A stretch of DNA of 64,000 nt from an uncultured Parolsenella sp. (GCF_934660935.1 NZ_CAKUIH010000001.1:124001-188000); one strand, 5' to 3'; counted from the first letter of the stretch, positions 25,474-34,883 are shown. Program-made: numbers and translations. Notes: generated by a model from the sequence alone, not told the origin.

Positions 25474-26796
25474 TTAGGCGGACTGCTTCTTTCGGAACCT
25501 CAGACGGAGAGGAGTACCTTCGAGATTGAATTGATCGCGAAGGCGATTTTCGAGATATCGCTTGTAGTTATCATCGATGAGCTCAGGGAAGTTGCAGAAG
25601 AACGTAATGGCGGGCGGGCGATTGCCGGTTTGGTTCGCATACTGGATTCGAAGGCGCTTCGGCCCCTTGACGATGGTGTGGCCACTCTCGCGCATCTGAG
25701 CGAGGAGGTTGTTGAGCGCGCTCGTAGGCACCTGGCCGGAGTGGGCGGCACCCACGCGGTCAACGACGGCCCAGACCTTCTCGAGCGAGCGGCCCGTGAG
25801 CGCGGAGACGCGGATGACGGGAGCCCAGGGGGCAAACGTCATTCGACGGGCGACGGACTGCATGACCTCCTCGCGAGCGTGGTCGTCGGTCACAAGATCC
25901 CACTTGTTGAGAAGGATGATAAGGGCACATCCACGTTCGATAGCAAGGCCGGCAATCTTCTGGTCCTGCTCGGTGACGCCCTCGGAGGCATCGACGACAA
26001 GCAGACAAACCTCCGCCTCGTCGATGGCGCGAAGGCCCCTGACGAGGCTGTAGTACTCGACGTCTTCGTGAACGAGGTTGCGCTTGCGCATGCCAGCGGT
26101 GTCGACGAGACGATAGCGCTTGTCGCCACGCTCGACGATGACGTCGAGGGCGTCGCGCGTCGTGCCGGCGACGTCGCTCACGATGGAGCGATTCTTGCCG
26201 GCAAAGCGGTTGGTGATCGAGGACTTGCCAACGTTCGGGCGGCCAATAATGGCAACACGGAGGGCATCCTCGGGATACTCGGGCTCTTCCGCGGGCTCAG
26301 GAAGGGCTGCGACGACCTCGTCGAGAAGGTCTCCCGTACCATGACCGTGGACGGCGGAAATGGGCCTGGGCTCACCAAGGCCGAGGGCATAGAAATCCCA
26401 CATGGTCTTGTCGTCCGCGGGATTGTCGAGCTTGTTGGCTACGAGGAAGACGGGCTTGCCGGCTCGACGCAGGATGCGCGCAACCGTCTCGTCCTCTTCG
26501 GTCACGCCAGTGGTGGCGTCGACGACGAAGATGATGACATCCGCCTCCTGGCAGGCGGCCTCCGCTTGCTCGCGGATGCGGCCGGCAAAGGCGTCGTCGG
26601 AGCGACCGGTCTCGATACCACCGGTGTCAATGAGAGTGAACTCGCGACCACACCAGTCTGCCTCGTGGTAGCTGCGATCCCTGGTAACGCCACGGCTTTC
26701 GTGGACGATGGCTTCCTTCTTCTGTGCAATACGGTTAACCAGCGTGGACTTGCCGACGTTGGGGCGTCCGACGATGGCGACGATGGGCTTGGCCAT
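25474..26796 (-). CDS. der: Ribosome biogenesis GTPase Der (EngA)
   Basis: Der, 440 residues, is a tandem-GTPase needed for 50S subunit assembly. G domain 1 has GRPNVGKST (residues 9-17), DTGG and NKLD. G domain 2 has GRPNVGKSS, DTAGMRKR and NKWD. A C-terminal KH-like domain includes the RIQYANQTGNRPP segment. Length and order are canonical. The ATG follows AAGGAGC. It lies between ispH and plsY. Confidence 0.97.
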   Translation of the reverse strand: MAKPIVAIVGRPNVGKSTLVNRIAQKKEAIVHESRGVTRDRSYHEADWCGREFTLIDTGGIETGRSDDAFAGRIREQAEAACQEADVIIFVVDATTGVTEEDETVARILRRAGKPVFLVANKLDNPADDKTMWDFYALGLGEPRPISAVHGHGTGDLLDEVVAALPEPAEEPEYPEDALRVAIIGRPNVGKSSITNRFAGKNRSIVSDVAGTTRDALDVIVERGDKRYRLVDTAGMRKRNLVHEDVEYYSLVRGLRAIDEAEVCLLVVDASEGVTEQDQKIAGLAIERGCALIILLNKWDLVTDDHAREEVMQSVARRMTFAPWAPVIRVSALTGRSLEKVWAVVDRVGAAHSGQVPTSALNNLLAQMRESGHTIVKGPKRLRIQYANQTGNRPPAITFFCNFPELIDDNYKRYLENRLRDQFNLEGTPLRLRFRKKQSA

Positions 26797-26856
26797 GAGT
26801 GCTCCTTGCTCGAATGTTCAGGTGTAAAAGTCTAACATGCCCCATTCCGGCATCCT

Positions 26857-26882
26857 GAAGAAAAGCGGTTTGCCACGCTTTT
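26857..26882 (-). terminator. Possible terminator after ispH
   Basis: AAAAGCG (26861-26867) pairs with CGCTTTT (26876-26882), which includes the ispH stop codon. On the minus strand the stem ends in CTTTTCTTC. It is a modest hairpin, so termination may be partial. Confidence 0.5.
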
Positions 26883-27720
26883 AGCAAAGAGCCTCGATTG
26901 CCTTGACCAGGGTTTCAATATGGGCGGTGGGCGTTGAAGCACCAGCAGTTACGCCGATCGACGAGGCTCCGTCGAACCAGCTGGCCTCGAGCTCATCCGG
27001 GGATTCGATGTGATGGGTTCGCGGGCAGGCGGTTGTGCAGATTTCTGCAAGGCGCGTCGTATTCGCAGAGTTTCTGCCGCCTATGACGACCATAACGTCC
27101 GAAGTCGACGCGAGGCGAGCCGCCGCCCCTTGGCGCTCGCTCGTAGCCTCGCAGATGGTGTTCACGACGCACACCTCTTGCGCTCGCCCCATAAGCTCGC
27201 AGACGACCGCGTCGAGCGTTGCCTTTGCCTGCGTAGTCTGGACCACTACACCAACTTTCTTGGATAGGTCGACCTGATCGAGAGCATCGACGTCAGCTAC
27301 GGCCAAAGCCCCGGGGGCATGCCCGAGGATAGCCTCAACTTCGGGATGACCGGACTCCCCAACCACGAGGACCTGATATCCCTCGCGCTGGAGACGTTCT
27401 GCCGCATGATGCACTCGCTTGACGTATGGGCACGTAGCGTCGACGACGTTGAGACCGTTCTCTCGAGCCTGGCGCTCAATTTCGGGGACTACCCCATGCG
27501 TCCTAAGTACGAGGGTGGAGCCGGCATCATCGGGTACCTCGTTGGCAACGGTCACTCCCGAGGCCTCAAGCCCAGCAACTACCTGGGGATTATGGATGAG
27601 CGGACCAAGCGTGCGGACGGGTCCGTCGCTCTCGCTAGCCAACTTATGAACGAGATCGAGCGCACGTTGAACTCCGTAGCATGCTCCCGCGTATTCGGCA
27701 ACGGTGATGGTCGCAGACAT
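26881..27720 (-). CDS. ispH: 4-hydroxy-3-methylbut-2-enyl diphosphate reductase
   Basis: IspH (LytB), 279 residues, is the last enzyme of the MEP pathway, making IPP and DMAPP with an Fe-S cluster. The three cluster cysteines are visible in GACYGVQRAL near residue 12, DATCPYV and NTICEATSERQ. The first motif differs from the common GFCFGV by Ala and Tyr. Histidines in LRTHGV and GESGHPEV are present. I choose ATG 27720, behind TTGGAGGA; the longer frame to 27798 runs into plsC. dxr and ispG of the same pathway are at 40-44 kb. Confidence 0.94.
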   Translation of the reverse strand: MSATITVAEYAGACYGVQRALDLVHKLASESDGPVRTLGPLIHNPQVVAGLEASGVTVANEVPDDAGSTLVLRTHGVVPEIERQARENGLNVVDATCPYVKRVHHAAERLQREGYQVLVVGESGHPEVEAILGHAPGALAVADVDALDQVDLSKKVGVVVQTTQAKATLDAVVCELMGRAQEVCVVNTICEATSERQGAAARLASTSDVMVVIGGRNSANTTRLAEICTTACPRTHHIESPDELEASWFDGASSIGVTAGASTPTAHIETLVKAIEALC

Positions 27721-27742
27721 GGGGTCCTCCAAGAGTGAGTGG

Positions 27743-28489
27743 TTACCAAAGACCGGGGTAATCGTTTCGAAGCTCGTCTCTGAGCGCATAGACGTCATTC
27801 ATGGCGACGCGTTCCATCTCGGAGACCCTGCCCTTGCGGTCTGTGGCCTCGAGCTCGTCAAAGGAAATGGGCGTCCCGATGGCGATCTTGGGCATACGGC
27901 GGCGCGTCTTTCGGGTCTTATACGGGTCTGCGGCGCCCACGACGGCACAGGGGATAACGCCGGCTCCCGCCATCTGCGCAATCATCGCAAAGCCACCGTG
28001 AAGTTCGATTGGCTGCTCGTCATTCTTGACGCGAGTGCCCTCGGGATAGACGAGCACGTACTCGCCGCGCCTCAAAGCATCACGACACGCCTTGAGGGCC
28101 TTGAGATCGGCAGAGCCGCGGTCAACCGGGATTCCGCCGACGCGTCGGAAGAGCCATCGAGCAGGAGCGATCTTGTCGAAGTCGACCTTGTAGAGAGGCC
28201 TGACGTGAATTCCGCGGCGCCAGAGGCCAACAATGAAGACAACGGGCTCGACCATTGAGACGTGGTTCATGACGAGCACCGCGCCCTTGCCGTCCTCGCC
28301 GGCCGTCAGGTTCTCCTCTCCACGAAAAGTCGTGGGATAGACGATGGATGAGTAGACGTGAAGAACGGAGAAGACGAACGCATAGAGCGCCCGCGCGCCC
28401 GCGGGGAAGTTCACGATGCTGTTGCGTAGATAGTCGAAGCCTTTACGCTTCGAGCTCTTTGCCTTGCCTTTCGTTTGGGTGTCGCTCAT
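27743..28489 (-). CDS. plsC: 1-acyl-sn-glycerol-3-phosphate acyltransferase (PlsC-like)
   Basis: A 248-residue PlsC-family acyltransferase that adds the second acyl chain to make phosphatidic acid. Block I is NHVSMVEPVVF: the expected H-x4-D reads H-x4-E here, an unusual but conservative change. Block III is YPEGTRVK and a proline-rich block IV region lies near GAGVIPCAVVG. The N-terminus is basic and lysine-rich. The ATG overlaps the cmk stop by four bases (ATGA). Two steps upstream in the pathway, plsY and gpsA, are nearby. Confidence 0.88.
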   Translation of the reverse strand: MSDTQTKGKAKSSKRKGFDYLRNSIVNFPAGARALYAFVFSVLHVYSSIVYPTTFRGEENLTAGEDGKGAVLVMNHVSMVEPVVFIVGLWRRGIHVRPLYKVDFDKIAPARWLFRRVGGIPVDRGSADLKALKACRDALRRGEYVLVYPEGTRVKNDEQPIELHGGFAMIAQMAGAGVIPCAVVGAADPYKTRKTRRRMPKIAIGTPISFDELEATDRKGRVSEMERVAMNDVYALRDELRNDYPGLW

Positions 28490-29175
28490 GCGCGCGCCTT
28501 TGAGATGAGGGCGGAAATTTGGTCGCAAACCTCGTCAACGGTGAGGCCGGTGGAGTCGATGTGCACGGCGTCCTCTGCGGGCTTGAGTGGAGAGGTCTTT
28601 CGAGTGGAGTCAGCCTTGTCGCGGGCGATGAGCTCGGCTTCGATGGCGGCGGCCTCTGCAGAGTCCGCTACGGCGCTTGAGTCTTTGGAGGTGTCTCCGC
28701 CGTGGCGCTGGACGGCGCGGCGGCGCGCACGCGCGGAGGGGTCTGCCGTCAGGAAGATCTTGACCTCGGCCTCAGGAAAGACGACCGTTCCGATGTCCCT
28801 TCCTTCGGCAACAACGTCTGCGTTCTTGGAGGAGGCGCGCTGAAGTTCAACCATGGCAGCCCTGACCTCGGGGACCGCTGCGACGGCAGACACGTTCTCG
28901 TCGACCTCGGGCGTCCTGATGGCCTTCGTTCGATCGGCTCCGTCGACGAAGACGACGGGACCCTCAGGGCCGTTCTCGAGGGAGATCTCGATGCGGTTGG
29001 CAAGGTCTGCGACAGCGGCGGAATCGGTCACGTCGATGCCACGGGTAAGGGCGGCGTCGGTGACGGCGCGGTACATTGCGCCGGTGTCGAGGTACGTAAG
29101 GCCTTCGCGAGAGGCCATGGCCCTCGCAACCGTGGACTTGCCAGACCCGGCCGGCCCGTCAATGGCAACGATCAT
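28486..29175 (-). CDS. cmk: Cytidylate kinase
   Basis: Cmk, 229 residues, phosphorylates CMP and dCMP. The P-loop GPAGSGKSTVARAMA is at the N-terminus, the CMP-binding segment YLDTGAMYRA follows, and EGRDIGTVVFPEA and FLTADPSARARRR complete the family pattern. GGAGGAAGA precedes the ATG. It is cotranslated with plsC and lies downstream of the phosphatase gene with a 32-base gap. In Gram-positives cmk commonly neighbours der and plsC, as here. Confidence 0.96.
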   Translation of the reverse strand: MIVAIDGPAGSGKSTVARAMASREGLTYLDTGAMYRAVTDAALTRGIDVTDSAAVADLANRIEISLENGPEGPVVFVDGADRTKAIRTPEVDENVSAVAAVPEVRAAMVELQRASSKNADVVAEGRDIGTVVFPEAEVKIFLTADPSARARRRAVQRHGGDTSKDSSAVADSAEAAAIEAELIARDKADSTRKTSPLKPAEDAVHIDSTGLTVDEVCDQISALISKARA

Positions 29176-29207
29176 GTCTTCCTCCTTTTAAGGGCTTTTA
29201 ACCCATG

Positions 29208-29897
29208 CTAGCTCATCTTTGCGATCAGGTCGTCCGTCTCAATGTCGGCGAGGGGAGACTTGCCAGGCACGAATCCCGTCTTTGCACGCCGCTCGAGCTC
29301 GCTTGGGGCAAGGCCCGAGGTCTGTAGGGAGAGACGCTCGCCATTTGAGACGAATACGTGGGACGAAACATTCGCAACGACGCGATCCCAGAACAGTTCC
29401 ACGGGAATGCCGTAAACGGCGGCCATGAAGGCCCTCGTGAAACCACCATGCGTGACGACGACGGTCTTACCCTCGAGACCCTTCGCATATTCGACAAAAG
29501 TGCGGGCGCGCTCAATAAGGTCCTCGTAGCTTTCCGCCCCCGGGGCCGGGAGGGACTTGCCGTCGACCACACGCCAGGGGAACGGGTACCCGAGAGCCGG
29601 CAGGTCTGCGACGCGCTTGCCCTCCATAGAGCCAAAGTCCATTTCGATCACGCGGTCGTCCTCGATCGCCTCAAGGCTAAGCTGCTTCGCGGCAACGTCG
29701 GCAATGGCATGGGCCCTCGATAGGGGTGAGGTAATGATGCGGTCTGGCTTCCAGGCAACGATGGCGCGAGCCGCGCGTTTCGCCTGCTCGATGCCCAGCT
29801 CGGAAAGCTTGACGTCAATCCTGCCGGAAAGGCGTGCCTCGATGTTGTATTCGGTCTGAGGGTGCCTCATGAGGATGATGCGACCGTGTTCCTTCAT
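29208..29897 (-). CDS. Histidine phosphatase family protein
   Basis: A 229-residue protein of the phosphoglycerate mutase-like histidine phosphatase superfamily. The catalytic motif is RHPQTEYN near residue 11, where RHG is more usual. Arg in SPLSRAHAIADV, Glu in VIEMDFGSMEGK and the second His in VVTHGGFTRAF are present. The substrate cannot be inferred; cobalamin phosphatase or broad sugar-phosphate activity are possibilities. The ATG follows GGGGAG, 3 bases after the rluB stop. Confidence 0.85.
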   Translation of the reverse strand: MKEHGRIILMRHPQTEYNIEARLSGRIDVKLSELGIEQAKRAARAIVAWKPDRIITSPLSRAHAIADVAAKQLSLEAIEDDRVIEMDFGSMEGKRVADLPALGYPFPWRVVDGKSLPAPGAESYEDLIERARTFVEYAKGLEGKTVVVTHGGFTRAFMAAVYGIPVELFWDRVVANVSSHVFVSNGERLSLQTSGLAPSELERRAKTGFVPGKSPLADIETDDLIAKMS

Positions 29898-29900
29898 ACC

Positions 29901-30662
29901 CTACTCCCCTTTCGTCTGCGCGAGGAGCCTCTTGCGCTCATCGGCCGTAAGCTGACGCCATTTGCCAGGTTTGACATCCTTTAGCACGAGCGGGCCAAAC
30001 GTGTCCCTGTGGAGTGCGATCACTTCGTGACCAACTTCAGAGAGCATGCGTTTGACCTGGTGCTTTCTTCCTTCATGAATGGTGAGGCCAACAAGCGAGC
30101 AGCCCTTGGGAACACCCTTTGGACAGACGGCGTTCGCAAGGGATGAATCGGCTTCGATGCGCTCTACCTTCGCCGGCGCGCAGGGGCCGTCATCCAACGT
30201 GATGCCACGCTCGAGCCTGTCGATTGCGGTACGAGAAAGTCTGCCCTCGACAAGTGCGACGTAATGCTTGTCCTTCTCGAACGAGGGATGGAGAAGTCTC
30301 TGCGCCGCTTCGCCATCCGTCGTGAAGAGAAGGATTCCCGTGGTGTCGCGGTCGAGTCTCCCCACGGGAAAGAGCCCCGGATACTGGTCCTTGGGAACAA
30401 GCGATGCCACGCACGGCCTCCCGGCCGGGTCGCTCATGGTGGTCACATAACCTGCAGGCTTATTGAGGATGATATACACGGCCTCATCGGCAAGGCGCAC
30501 CTCCCGGCCGTCAACGGTGACCACGTCAGTGGTGGGATCGACCTTACTGCCGAGCTCCGTCACGACGACGCCGTTGACGCGAACGCGACCAGCCGTCATA
30601 AGGTTCTCTGATCCCCTGCGGCTGGCAGCGCCCGCTCGAGCAAGAAACTTCTGGAGACGCAT
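29901..30662 (-). CDS. rluB: Ribosomal large subunit pseudouridine synthase (RluB/RsuA type)
   Basis: A 253-residue pseudouridine synthase. The N-terminal S4 RNA-binding domain is MRLQKFLARAGAASRRGSENL. The catalytic domain has the aspartate motif GRLDRDTTGILLFTTDGE and the KHYVALVEG and GRKHQVKRM segments. It modifies 23S rRNA, probably near position 2605. I choose ATG 30662, 12 bases after GAGGAG, so that the S4 domain begins the protein. An ATG at 30701, which overlaps the scpB stop, is the alternative. The scpA-scpB-rluB order is common in Gram-positives. Confidence 0.92.
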   Translation of the reverse strand: MRLQKFLARAGAASRRGSENLMTAGRVRVNGVVVTELGSKVDPTTDVVTVDGREVRLADEAVYIILNKPAGYVTTMSDPAGRPCVASLVPKDQYPGLFPVGRLDRDTTGILLFTTDGEAAQRLLHPSFEKDKHYVALVEGRLSRTAIDRLERGITLDDGPCAPAKVERIEADSSLANAVCPKGVPKGCSLVGLTIHEGRKHQVKRMLSEVGHEVIALHRDTFGPLVLKDVKPGKWRQLTADERKRLLAQTKGE

Positions 30663-30693
30663 CGGAACGATGCGCTCCTCCTGGCTGGTTTGT

Positions 30694-31368
30694 TTACTCA
30701 TCCGTGGCATCACCGGGCATGTCATCCGAAAGGAGCTCGCGCTCTTCCTCGAAGTCGGCCTCCGCCTCTTCGAGGGTCGACTCGATGACGCGGCCGCTCA
30801 GGCGCTCGCGGATGAACTTCTTCGACTCCTCGTCAGGGGCGAACTGCTCGAGATCCGGGAGTTCGCGGAGGCTCTTGAGGCCAAAGCGCTCGAGGAACGC
30901 CTGCGTGGTCGCGTAGCGAATGGCTTGAGCGCGCTGAGGATCCCTGCCCGCCTCTCGGACGAGGCCCTTGTCGACGAGGGACGCGATGACGCCATCGGAG
31001 TTGACCCCGCGGATGGCCTTCACGCCCTCGCGGGTGACGGGCTGATGGTACGCGATGACCGCAAGCGTCTCCAGCGCCGCCTGGGAGAGCTTCCTGGTGT
31101 CCCAGCTCATGACAAGCGCCTCGACCTGATCATGGAAGGCCGGATGGGTGAAGAGCCTCCAGCCCCCGGCGACCTCGCGAAGCTGGAAGCCGCGGTTTGC
31201 GTCAGAGTACTCGGCGGCCAGGTCGGCAAGGGCCTCAGAAGCTTCGCCCGGGGTAATGCTGAGCACCGCCGCAAGGTCAGTTGCGCTGACGGGGTCGCTT
31301 GACACGAGAAGCATCGCCTCAAGCGCGCCACGAATCGAATTGGCGTCGAGCTTATCCAACTCCTGCAT
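30694..31368 (-). CDS. scpB: Segregation and condensation protein B
   Basis: ScpB, 224 residues, is the kleisin-associated winged-helix subunit of the SMC condensin complex. Two winged-helix domains are visible, with the family segments GALEAMLLVSSDPVSATDLA, QAALETLAVIAYHQPVTR and VKAIRGVNSDGVIASLVDKG. The acidic C-terminus is rich in Glu and Asp. Its ATG overlaps the scpA stop by one base (TAATG). smc itself is not in the window. Confidence 0.95.
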   Translation of the reverse strand: MQELDKLDANSIRGALEAMLLVSSDPVSATDLAAVLSITPGEASEALADLAAEYSDANRGFQLREVAGGWRLFTHPAFHDQVEALVMSWDTRKLSQAALETLAVIAYHQPVTREGVKAIRGVNSDGVIASLVDKGLVREAGRDPQRAQAIRYATTQAFLERFGLKSLRELPDLEQFAPDEESKKFIRERLSGRVIESTLEEAEADFEEERELLSDDMPGDATDE

Positions 31369-32177
31369 TAGTATTCCCCTTCCAGCTCGGCCAGAGCCGT
31401 CGCGTCAATCTCGTAGGCGGGCGCGCCCTCGATGCGGTAGATCTCGATTTCTCCGAAGGTCTCAGCCTGCGAGAGCGTGACGGAGCCAAGCTTGTAGAGC
31501 TGAAGGATCGCGAGAAACGTAACCACAACCTGTTCTGGGGTTCGTTCTCCGTCGAGAAGCTCGTTGAACGTAAGATGCCCGCGTGAGCGTGTCACGCGAT
31601 CGACGGAAGCCACGGTTAGCGCGACCGGCAACCTCTTTGGCGCGATGTGCTCCGCCTCGAGGAGGAAGCCCTCTCGCCTACTGTCTAGGTCAGCGCAGAT
31701 GACAGCGAGCCCCCTCAACGTGATGCCCTCGAGGTAATCGGGAACGACGTGGAGAAAGTCTGGGTCGGGACCCGCGACACGCGGATGCATGCGCGCCTCG
31801 GACTCCATGCGGCTTCCGAGAGCGGCCGCGGCATTTCTAAACTGCTTGTATGCGATAAGCCTGGCGACGAGGACCTCTCTCGCTTCGTCTGCGGTCAGGC
31901 CCTCGAGGTCGTCGTCCTCGTCTTCCTCCATCTTGTGAACGGGTGCGTCGTCGGGAACGAGCGACGCAGCCTTAATGTCCAGGAGCGTGGAGGCGACAAG
32001 GACAAAGTCGCTTGCGACATCAAGGTCGAGCTCCCCCATCCTCTCGACCTCGGCAAGGTACTGGTCCGCCACCTCAGAGATGGAAATGGCTCCGATGTCC
32101 ACGCGCTGCCTGCTCACAAGCTGAAGGAGCAGGTCAAAAGGACCCGAATAGGCTTGGGTCTGAATGCGGTAGCTCAC
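31368..32177 (-). CDS. scpA: Segregation and condensation protein A
   Basis: ScpA, 269 residues, is the kleisin that bridges SMC heads. The N-terminal YSGPFDLLLQLVSRQRVDIGAISISEVADQYL is characteristic, as are DFVLVASTLLDIKA and the C-terminal winged helix (RGHLTFNELLDG; VVTFLAILQLYK; FGEIEIYR). I choose GTG 32177, behind GGGGGTG and one base after the M50 protease stop; the longer frame to 32366 lies inside that gene. Confidence 0.94.
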   Translation of the reverse strand: MSYRIQTQAYSGPFDLLLQLVSRQRVDIGAISISEVADQYLAEVERMGELDLDVASDFVLVASTLLDIKAASLVPDDAPVHKMEEDEDDDLEGLTADEAREVLVARLIAYKQFRNAAAALGSRMESEARMHPRVAGPDPDFLHVVPDYLEGITLRGLAVICADLDSRREGFLLEAEHIAPKRLPVALTVASVDRVTRSRGHLTFNELLDGERTPEQVVVTFLAILQLYKLGSVTLSQAETFGEIEIYRIEGAPAYEIDATALAELEGEY

Positions 32178-32178
32178 G

Positions 32179-32874
32179 TCACACCCCCATGAGCAGGTTG
32201 TATAGACCACCGGCTGTGAACTCGAGATATGCCCCCACGGGATCAAGGCCAAGCCTGGGAAGGGCATAGAGCAATACGAGAAGGATGGGCATGGCGTAGT
32301 TCTGGACCTGATAGTAGCGCCTGAGCGTCTCGCCCTTAAGGAAGTAACAGAGCACCTTTGAACCATCCAGGGGCGGGAAGGGAATCAGGTTAAAAAAGGC
32401 TAGGGTGAGATTGATCCACACGTAGGTAGAGAAGAGGGACAGAATTAGAGCCATAGGGGTATAGCCGAAGACCATGGGCCCTGTGGAAAACAAGCTGGGA
32501 TCGCGCTCGATGGCTCCCCACACGAGATTAAAGAGACCCGTGCCGAGACAAGCCTGGAGGATGTTGGATGCGGGTCCGGCGAGCGCCACGAGAACCTCGT
32601 CACGCCTTGGATTTTTGAGGCGATTCGGGTTGTAGGGAACGGGCTTTGCGTAAGCGAAGACGAACCCGCCCAGAAGCTCCATGAGGATCGGCAGAGCGAA
32701 CGAGCCAAACCCGTCCAGATGGCGAGCTGGGTTTAGCGTCAGCCTGCCTGCCTCCTTCGCGGTGTCATCCCCACAGAGGTGAGCCACCCATCCGTGTGCG
32801 ACTTCGTGCACGACGGCAGACAGCATGAGCAGGACGACCGTAATCGTGATGGTGAATAGCCGGCTCGGGGACAT
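32179..32874 (-). CDS. Site-2 protease family (M50) membrane protein
   Basis: A 231-residue membrane zinc metalloprotease. The HExxH motif is VVHEVAHGWVAHL near residue 20 inside the first helix. The second metal motif NLIPFPPLDGSKVL is in the C-terminal half, with three or more other hydrophobic helices. There is no PDZ domain, unlike the RseP-like protein at 41-43 kb. Proteins like this commonly stand upstream of scpA in Gram-positives; the substrate is unknown. The ATG at 32874 overlaps the ABC-F stop by one base (TAATG) and has GGAG upstream. Confidence 0.88.
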   Translation of the reverse strand: MSPSRLFTITITVVLLMLSAVVHEVAHGWVAHLCGDDTAKEAGRLTLNPARHLDGFGSFALPILMELLGGFVFAYAKPVPYNPNRLKNPRRDEVLVALAGPASNILQACLGTGLFNLVWGAIERDPSLFSTGPMVFGYTPMALILSLFSTYVWINLTLAFFNLIPFPPLDGSKVLCYFLKGETLRRYYQVQNYAMPILLVLLYALPRLGLDPVGAYLEFTAGGLYNLLMGV

Positions 32875-34883
32875 TACGCTCCGATCCCACTCTGGGCTTC
32901 CTCGAGGGCGGTCGAAAGCTCGAGCCACTCCTCCTCGAGGGCCGGGATCTTCTTCTTGAGAGCGTTATACTCCGCCATCGCCTCGTCAAACTTTTTTGCG
33001 TCGGCGTAGAGCTCCTCAGAGGCCATAAGCTCCATAAGCTCGTCGTAGCGCTTATGCGCGGGCTCGAGGGCGGCCTCCACCTCCTTGAGGCGCTTCTTGG
33101 TGGACCGCATGGCCTTGGAAGCCGCGTTTCTCGCCTCGGCTTCGGCGCGACGCTGCTCCTTGGTCTTTACGTTCCTGCCACTGGTCTGTGCGGGTACATC
33201 GGCTGCCTTAGTCTCGACCGCCTTTGAAGCCTTTGCCACGACAGTCTTAGCGTCCTCTGCCCCCGCAGCCTCAAGCACGGCACGTTTGAAGAGGTAGTAA
33301 TCATAGTCGCCGTCGTAAACGGTGACACGACCGTCGCGGACCTCGACGACCTTATTGGCCACGGCACGCACGAGATGCTCATCGTGGCTGATCAGGAGAA
33401 TGGTTCCCTTGAAGTCCACGAGGGCCTGCTCCAGCACGTCGACAGAGTCAATGTCGAGGTGGTTGGTGGGCTCGTCGAGGCAAAGAAGCGGGTCGGGCGC
33501 TACGAGCATCTTCGCGAGGGCGAGACGAGCGCGCTCGCCGCCGGAGAGAACGCCCACGCGCTTCTCGACGTCGTCGCCATGGAAGAGGAAGGCGCCAAGG
33601 AGACGACGCTCTTCCGAGCTCGTCCAACCGGGGGCCGCCTCGTCCATCTCACGCATGACGGTGTTGGATTCGTTGAGGGTCTCAAGCTGGTGCTGGGCGT
33701 AGTAGGCGCTTGTCACGTTCTGGCCGAGCTCGATCTTGCCTGCGTCTGGAGTCTCGAAACCAAGGGCGAGCTTCATCAGGGTCGACTTGCCAGCGCCGTT
33801 GGGGCCCACGAGCGCGACGTGATCGCCACGATAGAACGTCACGTTAGCGTCGCCGTAAACGAGGTTATCGTCAAACGCCTTGCGAACATGCTCGATGGAT
33901 ATAACCATATCTCCCGTGCGGGGAGGCTCCGGGAAACTGAAGTGAACGTGCTTGGATTGCTCGGGGAGCACGACGAGCTCGCTCTTGATCTGCTCGATCT
34001 TCTTCATGCGCTCCTGAGCCTGAGCCGCCTTCGTGGGCTTGTAGCGGAATTTGTCGACGAAGACCTGCATATGAGCAATCTCTCGCTCCTGGGCGGCGCG
34101 TTTGGCTCGCAGCTGCTCGAGGTTGTCCTCGCGCTGACGAAGGTAGCTGGAGTAGTTGCCCGTATACGTTGTGAGGCGACGGTTCTCGAGTGCTGCCACG
34201 TGGGATACGCAGGCATCCATGAACGCACGGTCGTGGCTTACGAGAAGGACGGCGCCGTCATAGCCGGCGAGGAACTGCTCGAGCCACTTTACGCTTTCGA
34301 GGTCGAGGTGGTTTGTGGGCTCGTCCAGGAGCAGCAGGTCGGGATGACGAAGAAGGAGCTTGGAGAGGGAGATGCGCATCTGCCATCCGCCAGAGAAATC
34401 CTCCGCGGGCTTGTCGAGGTCCTCTACGGGGAAACCGAGACCGCAAAGGATGGCTCGAGCGCGGCTCTCGAGCTCATAGCCGCCCAGTCTCTCGAACCTG
34501 TCCTGAGCGTGGCCATATTCATCCAGGAGCGACTCGAGCCCATCGCCATCGCCAGCGTTGGCGATTTGCGCTTCGAGCTCCGAGATGCGAGCGCCGAGCG
34601 AGCGGATCTCCGTCGCAGACGCCATGACCTCATCGAGGGCGGTGTCATGACCGGCAAGCTTAGCCTCCTGCTCGAGGTAACCGACGGTAGTCCCCTTCTG
34701 AAAGCTAACGGTGCCTTCGTCCGGGGTCTCGGTTCCCATGACAATCTTGAGAAGCGTCGTCTTGCCGGCGCCGTTAGGGCCAACGAGGGCCCAGCGCTGA
34801 CCCGCATTGAGCTGTAGCGTCGCTCCTTCGTATAGGGTGCGACCACCAAACGATTTGGAAACCTTATCGGCAAGAAGAATCAA
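32874..34883 (-). CDS. ABC-F family ATPase
   Basis: A 669-residue twin-ABC soluble ATPase. Cassette 1 has GPNGAGKTT, signature FSGGWQMRISL and LLLDEPTNHLD. Cassette 2 has GPNGAGKST, LSGGERARLAL and LCLDEPTNHLD. The linker between them is the arginine/lysine-rich P-site tRNA interaction motif region (FVDKFRYKPTKAAQAQER), and a C-terminal coiled coil covers the last 90 residues. ABC-F proteins act on ribosomes; the subfamily cannot be fixed here. The start is TTG at 34883 behind AGGAGA. Confidence 0.92.
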   Translation of the reverse strand: MILLADKVSKSFGGRTLYEGATLQLNAGQRWALVGPNGAGKTTLLKIVMGTETPDEGTVSFQKGTTVGYLEQEAKLAGHDTALDEVMASATEIRSLGARISELEAQIANAGDGDGLESLLDEYGHAQDRFERLGGYELESRARAILCGLGFPVEDLDKPAEDFSGGWQMRISLSKLLLRHPDLLLLDEPTNHLDLESVKWLEQFLAGYDGAVLLVSHDRAFMDACVSHVAALENRRLTTYTGNYSSYLRQREDNLEQLRAKRAAQEREIAHMQVFVDKFRYKPTKAAQAQERMKKIEQIKSELVVLPEQSKHVHFSFPEPPRTGDMVISIEHVRKAFDDNLVYGDANVTFYRGDHVALVGPNGAGKSTLMKLALGFETPDAGKIELGQNVTSAYYAQHQLETLNESNTVMREMDEAAPGWTSSEERRLLGAFLFHGDDVEKRVGVLSGGERARLALAKMLVAPDPLLCLDEPTNHLDIDSVDVLEQALVDFKGTILLISHDEHLVRAVANKVVEVRDGRVTVYDGDYDYYLFKRAVLEAAGAEDAKTVVAKASKAVETKAADVPAQTSGRNVKTKEQRRAEAEARNAASKAMRSTKKRLKEVEAALEPAHKRYDELMELMASEELYADAKKFDEAMAEYNALKKKIPALEEEWLELSTALEEAQSGIGA

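Noticed and set aside
33375..34817. A 480-codon open frame antisense to the second ABC-F gene, and similar ones at 25531-26835 and 38844-40229
   Set aside because: All mirror the third-codon-position bias of der, proS and the ABC-F gene. None has a promoter, a start site or protein motifs.
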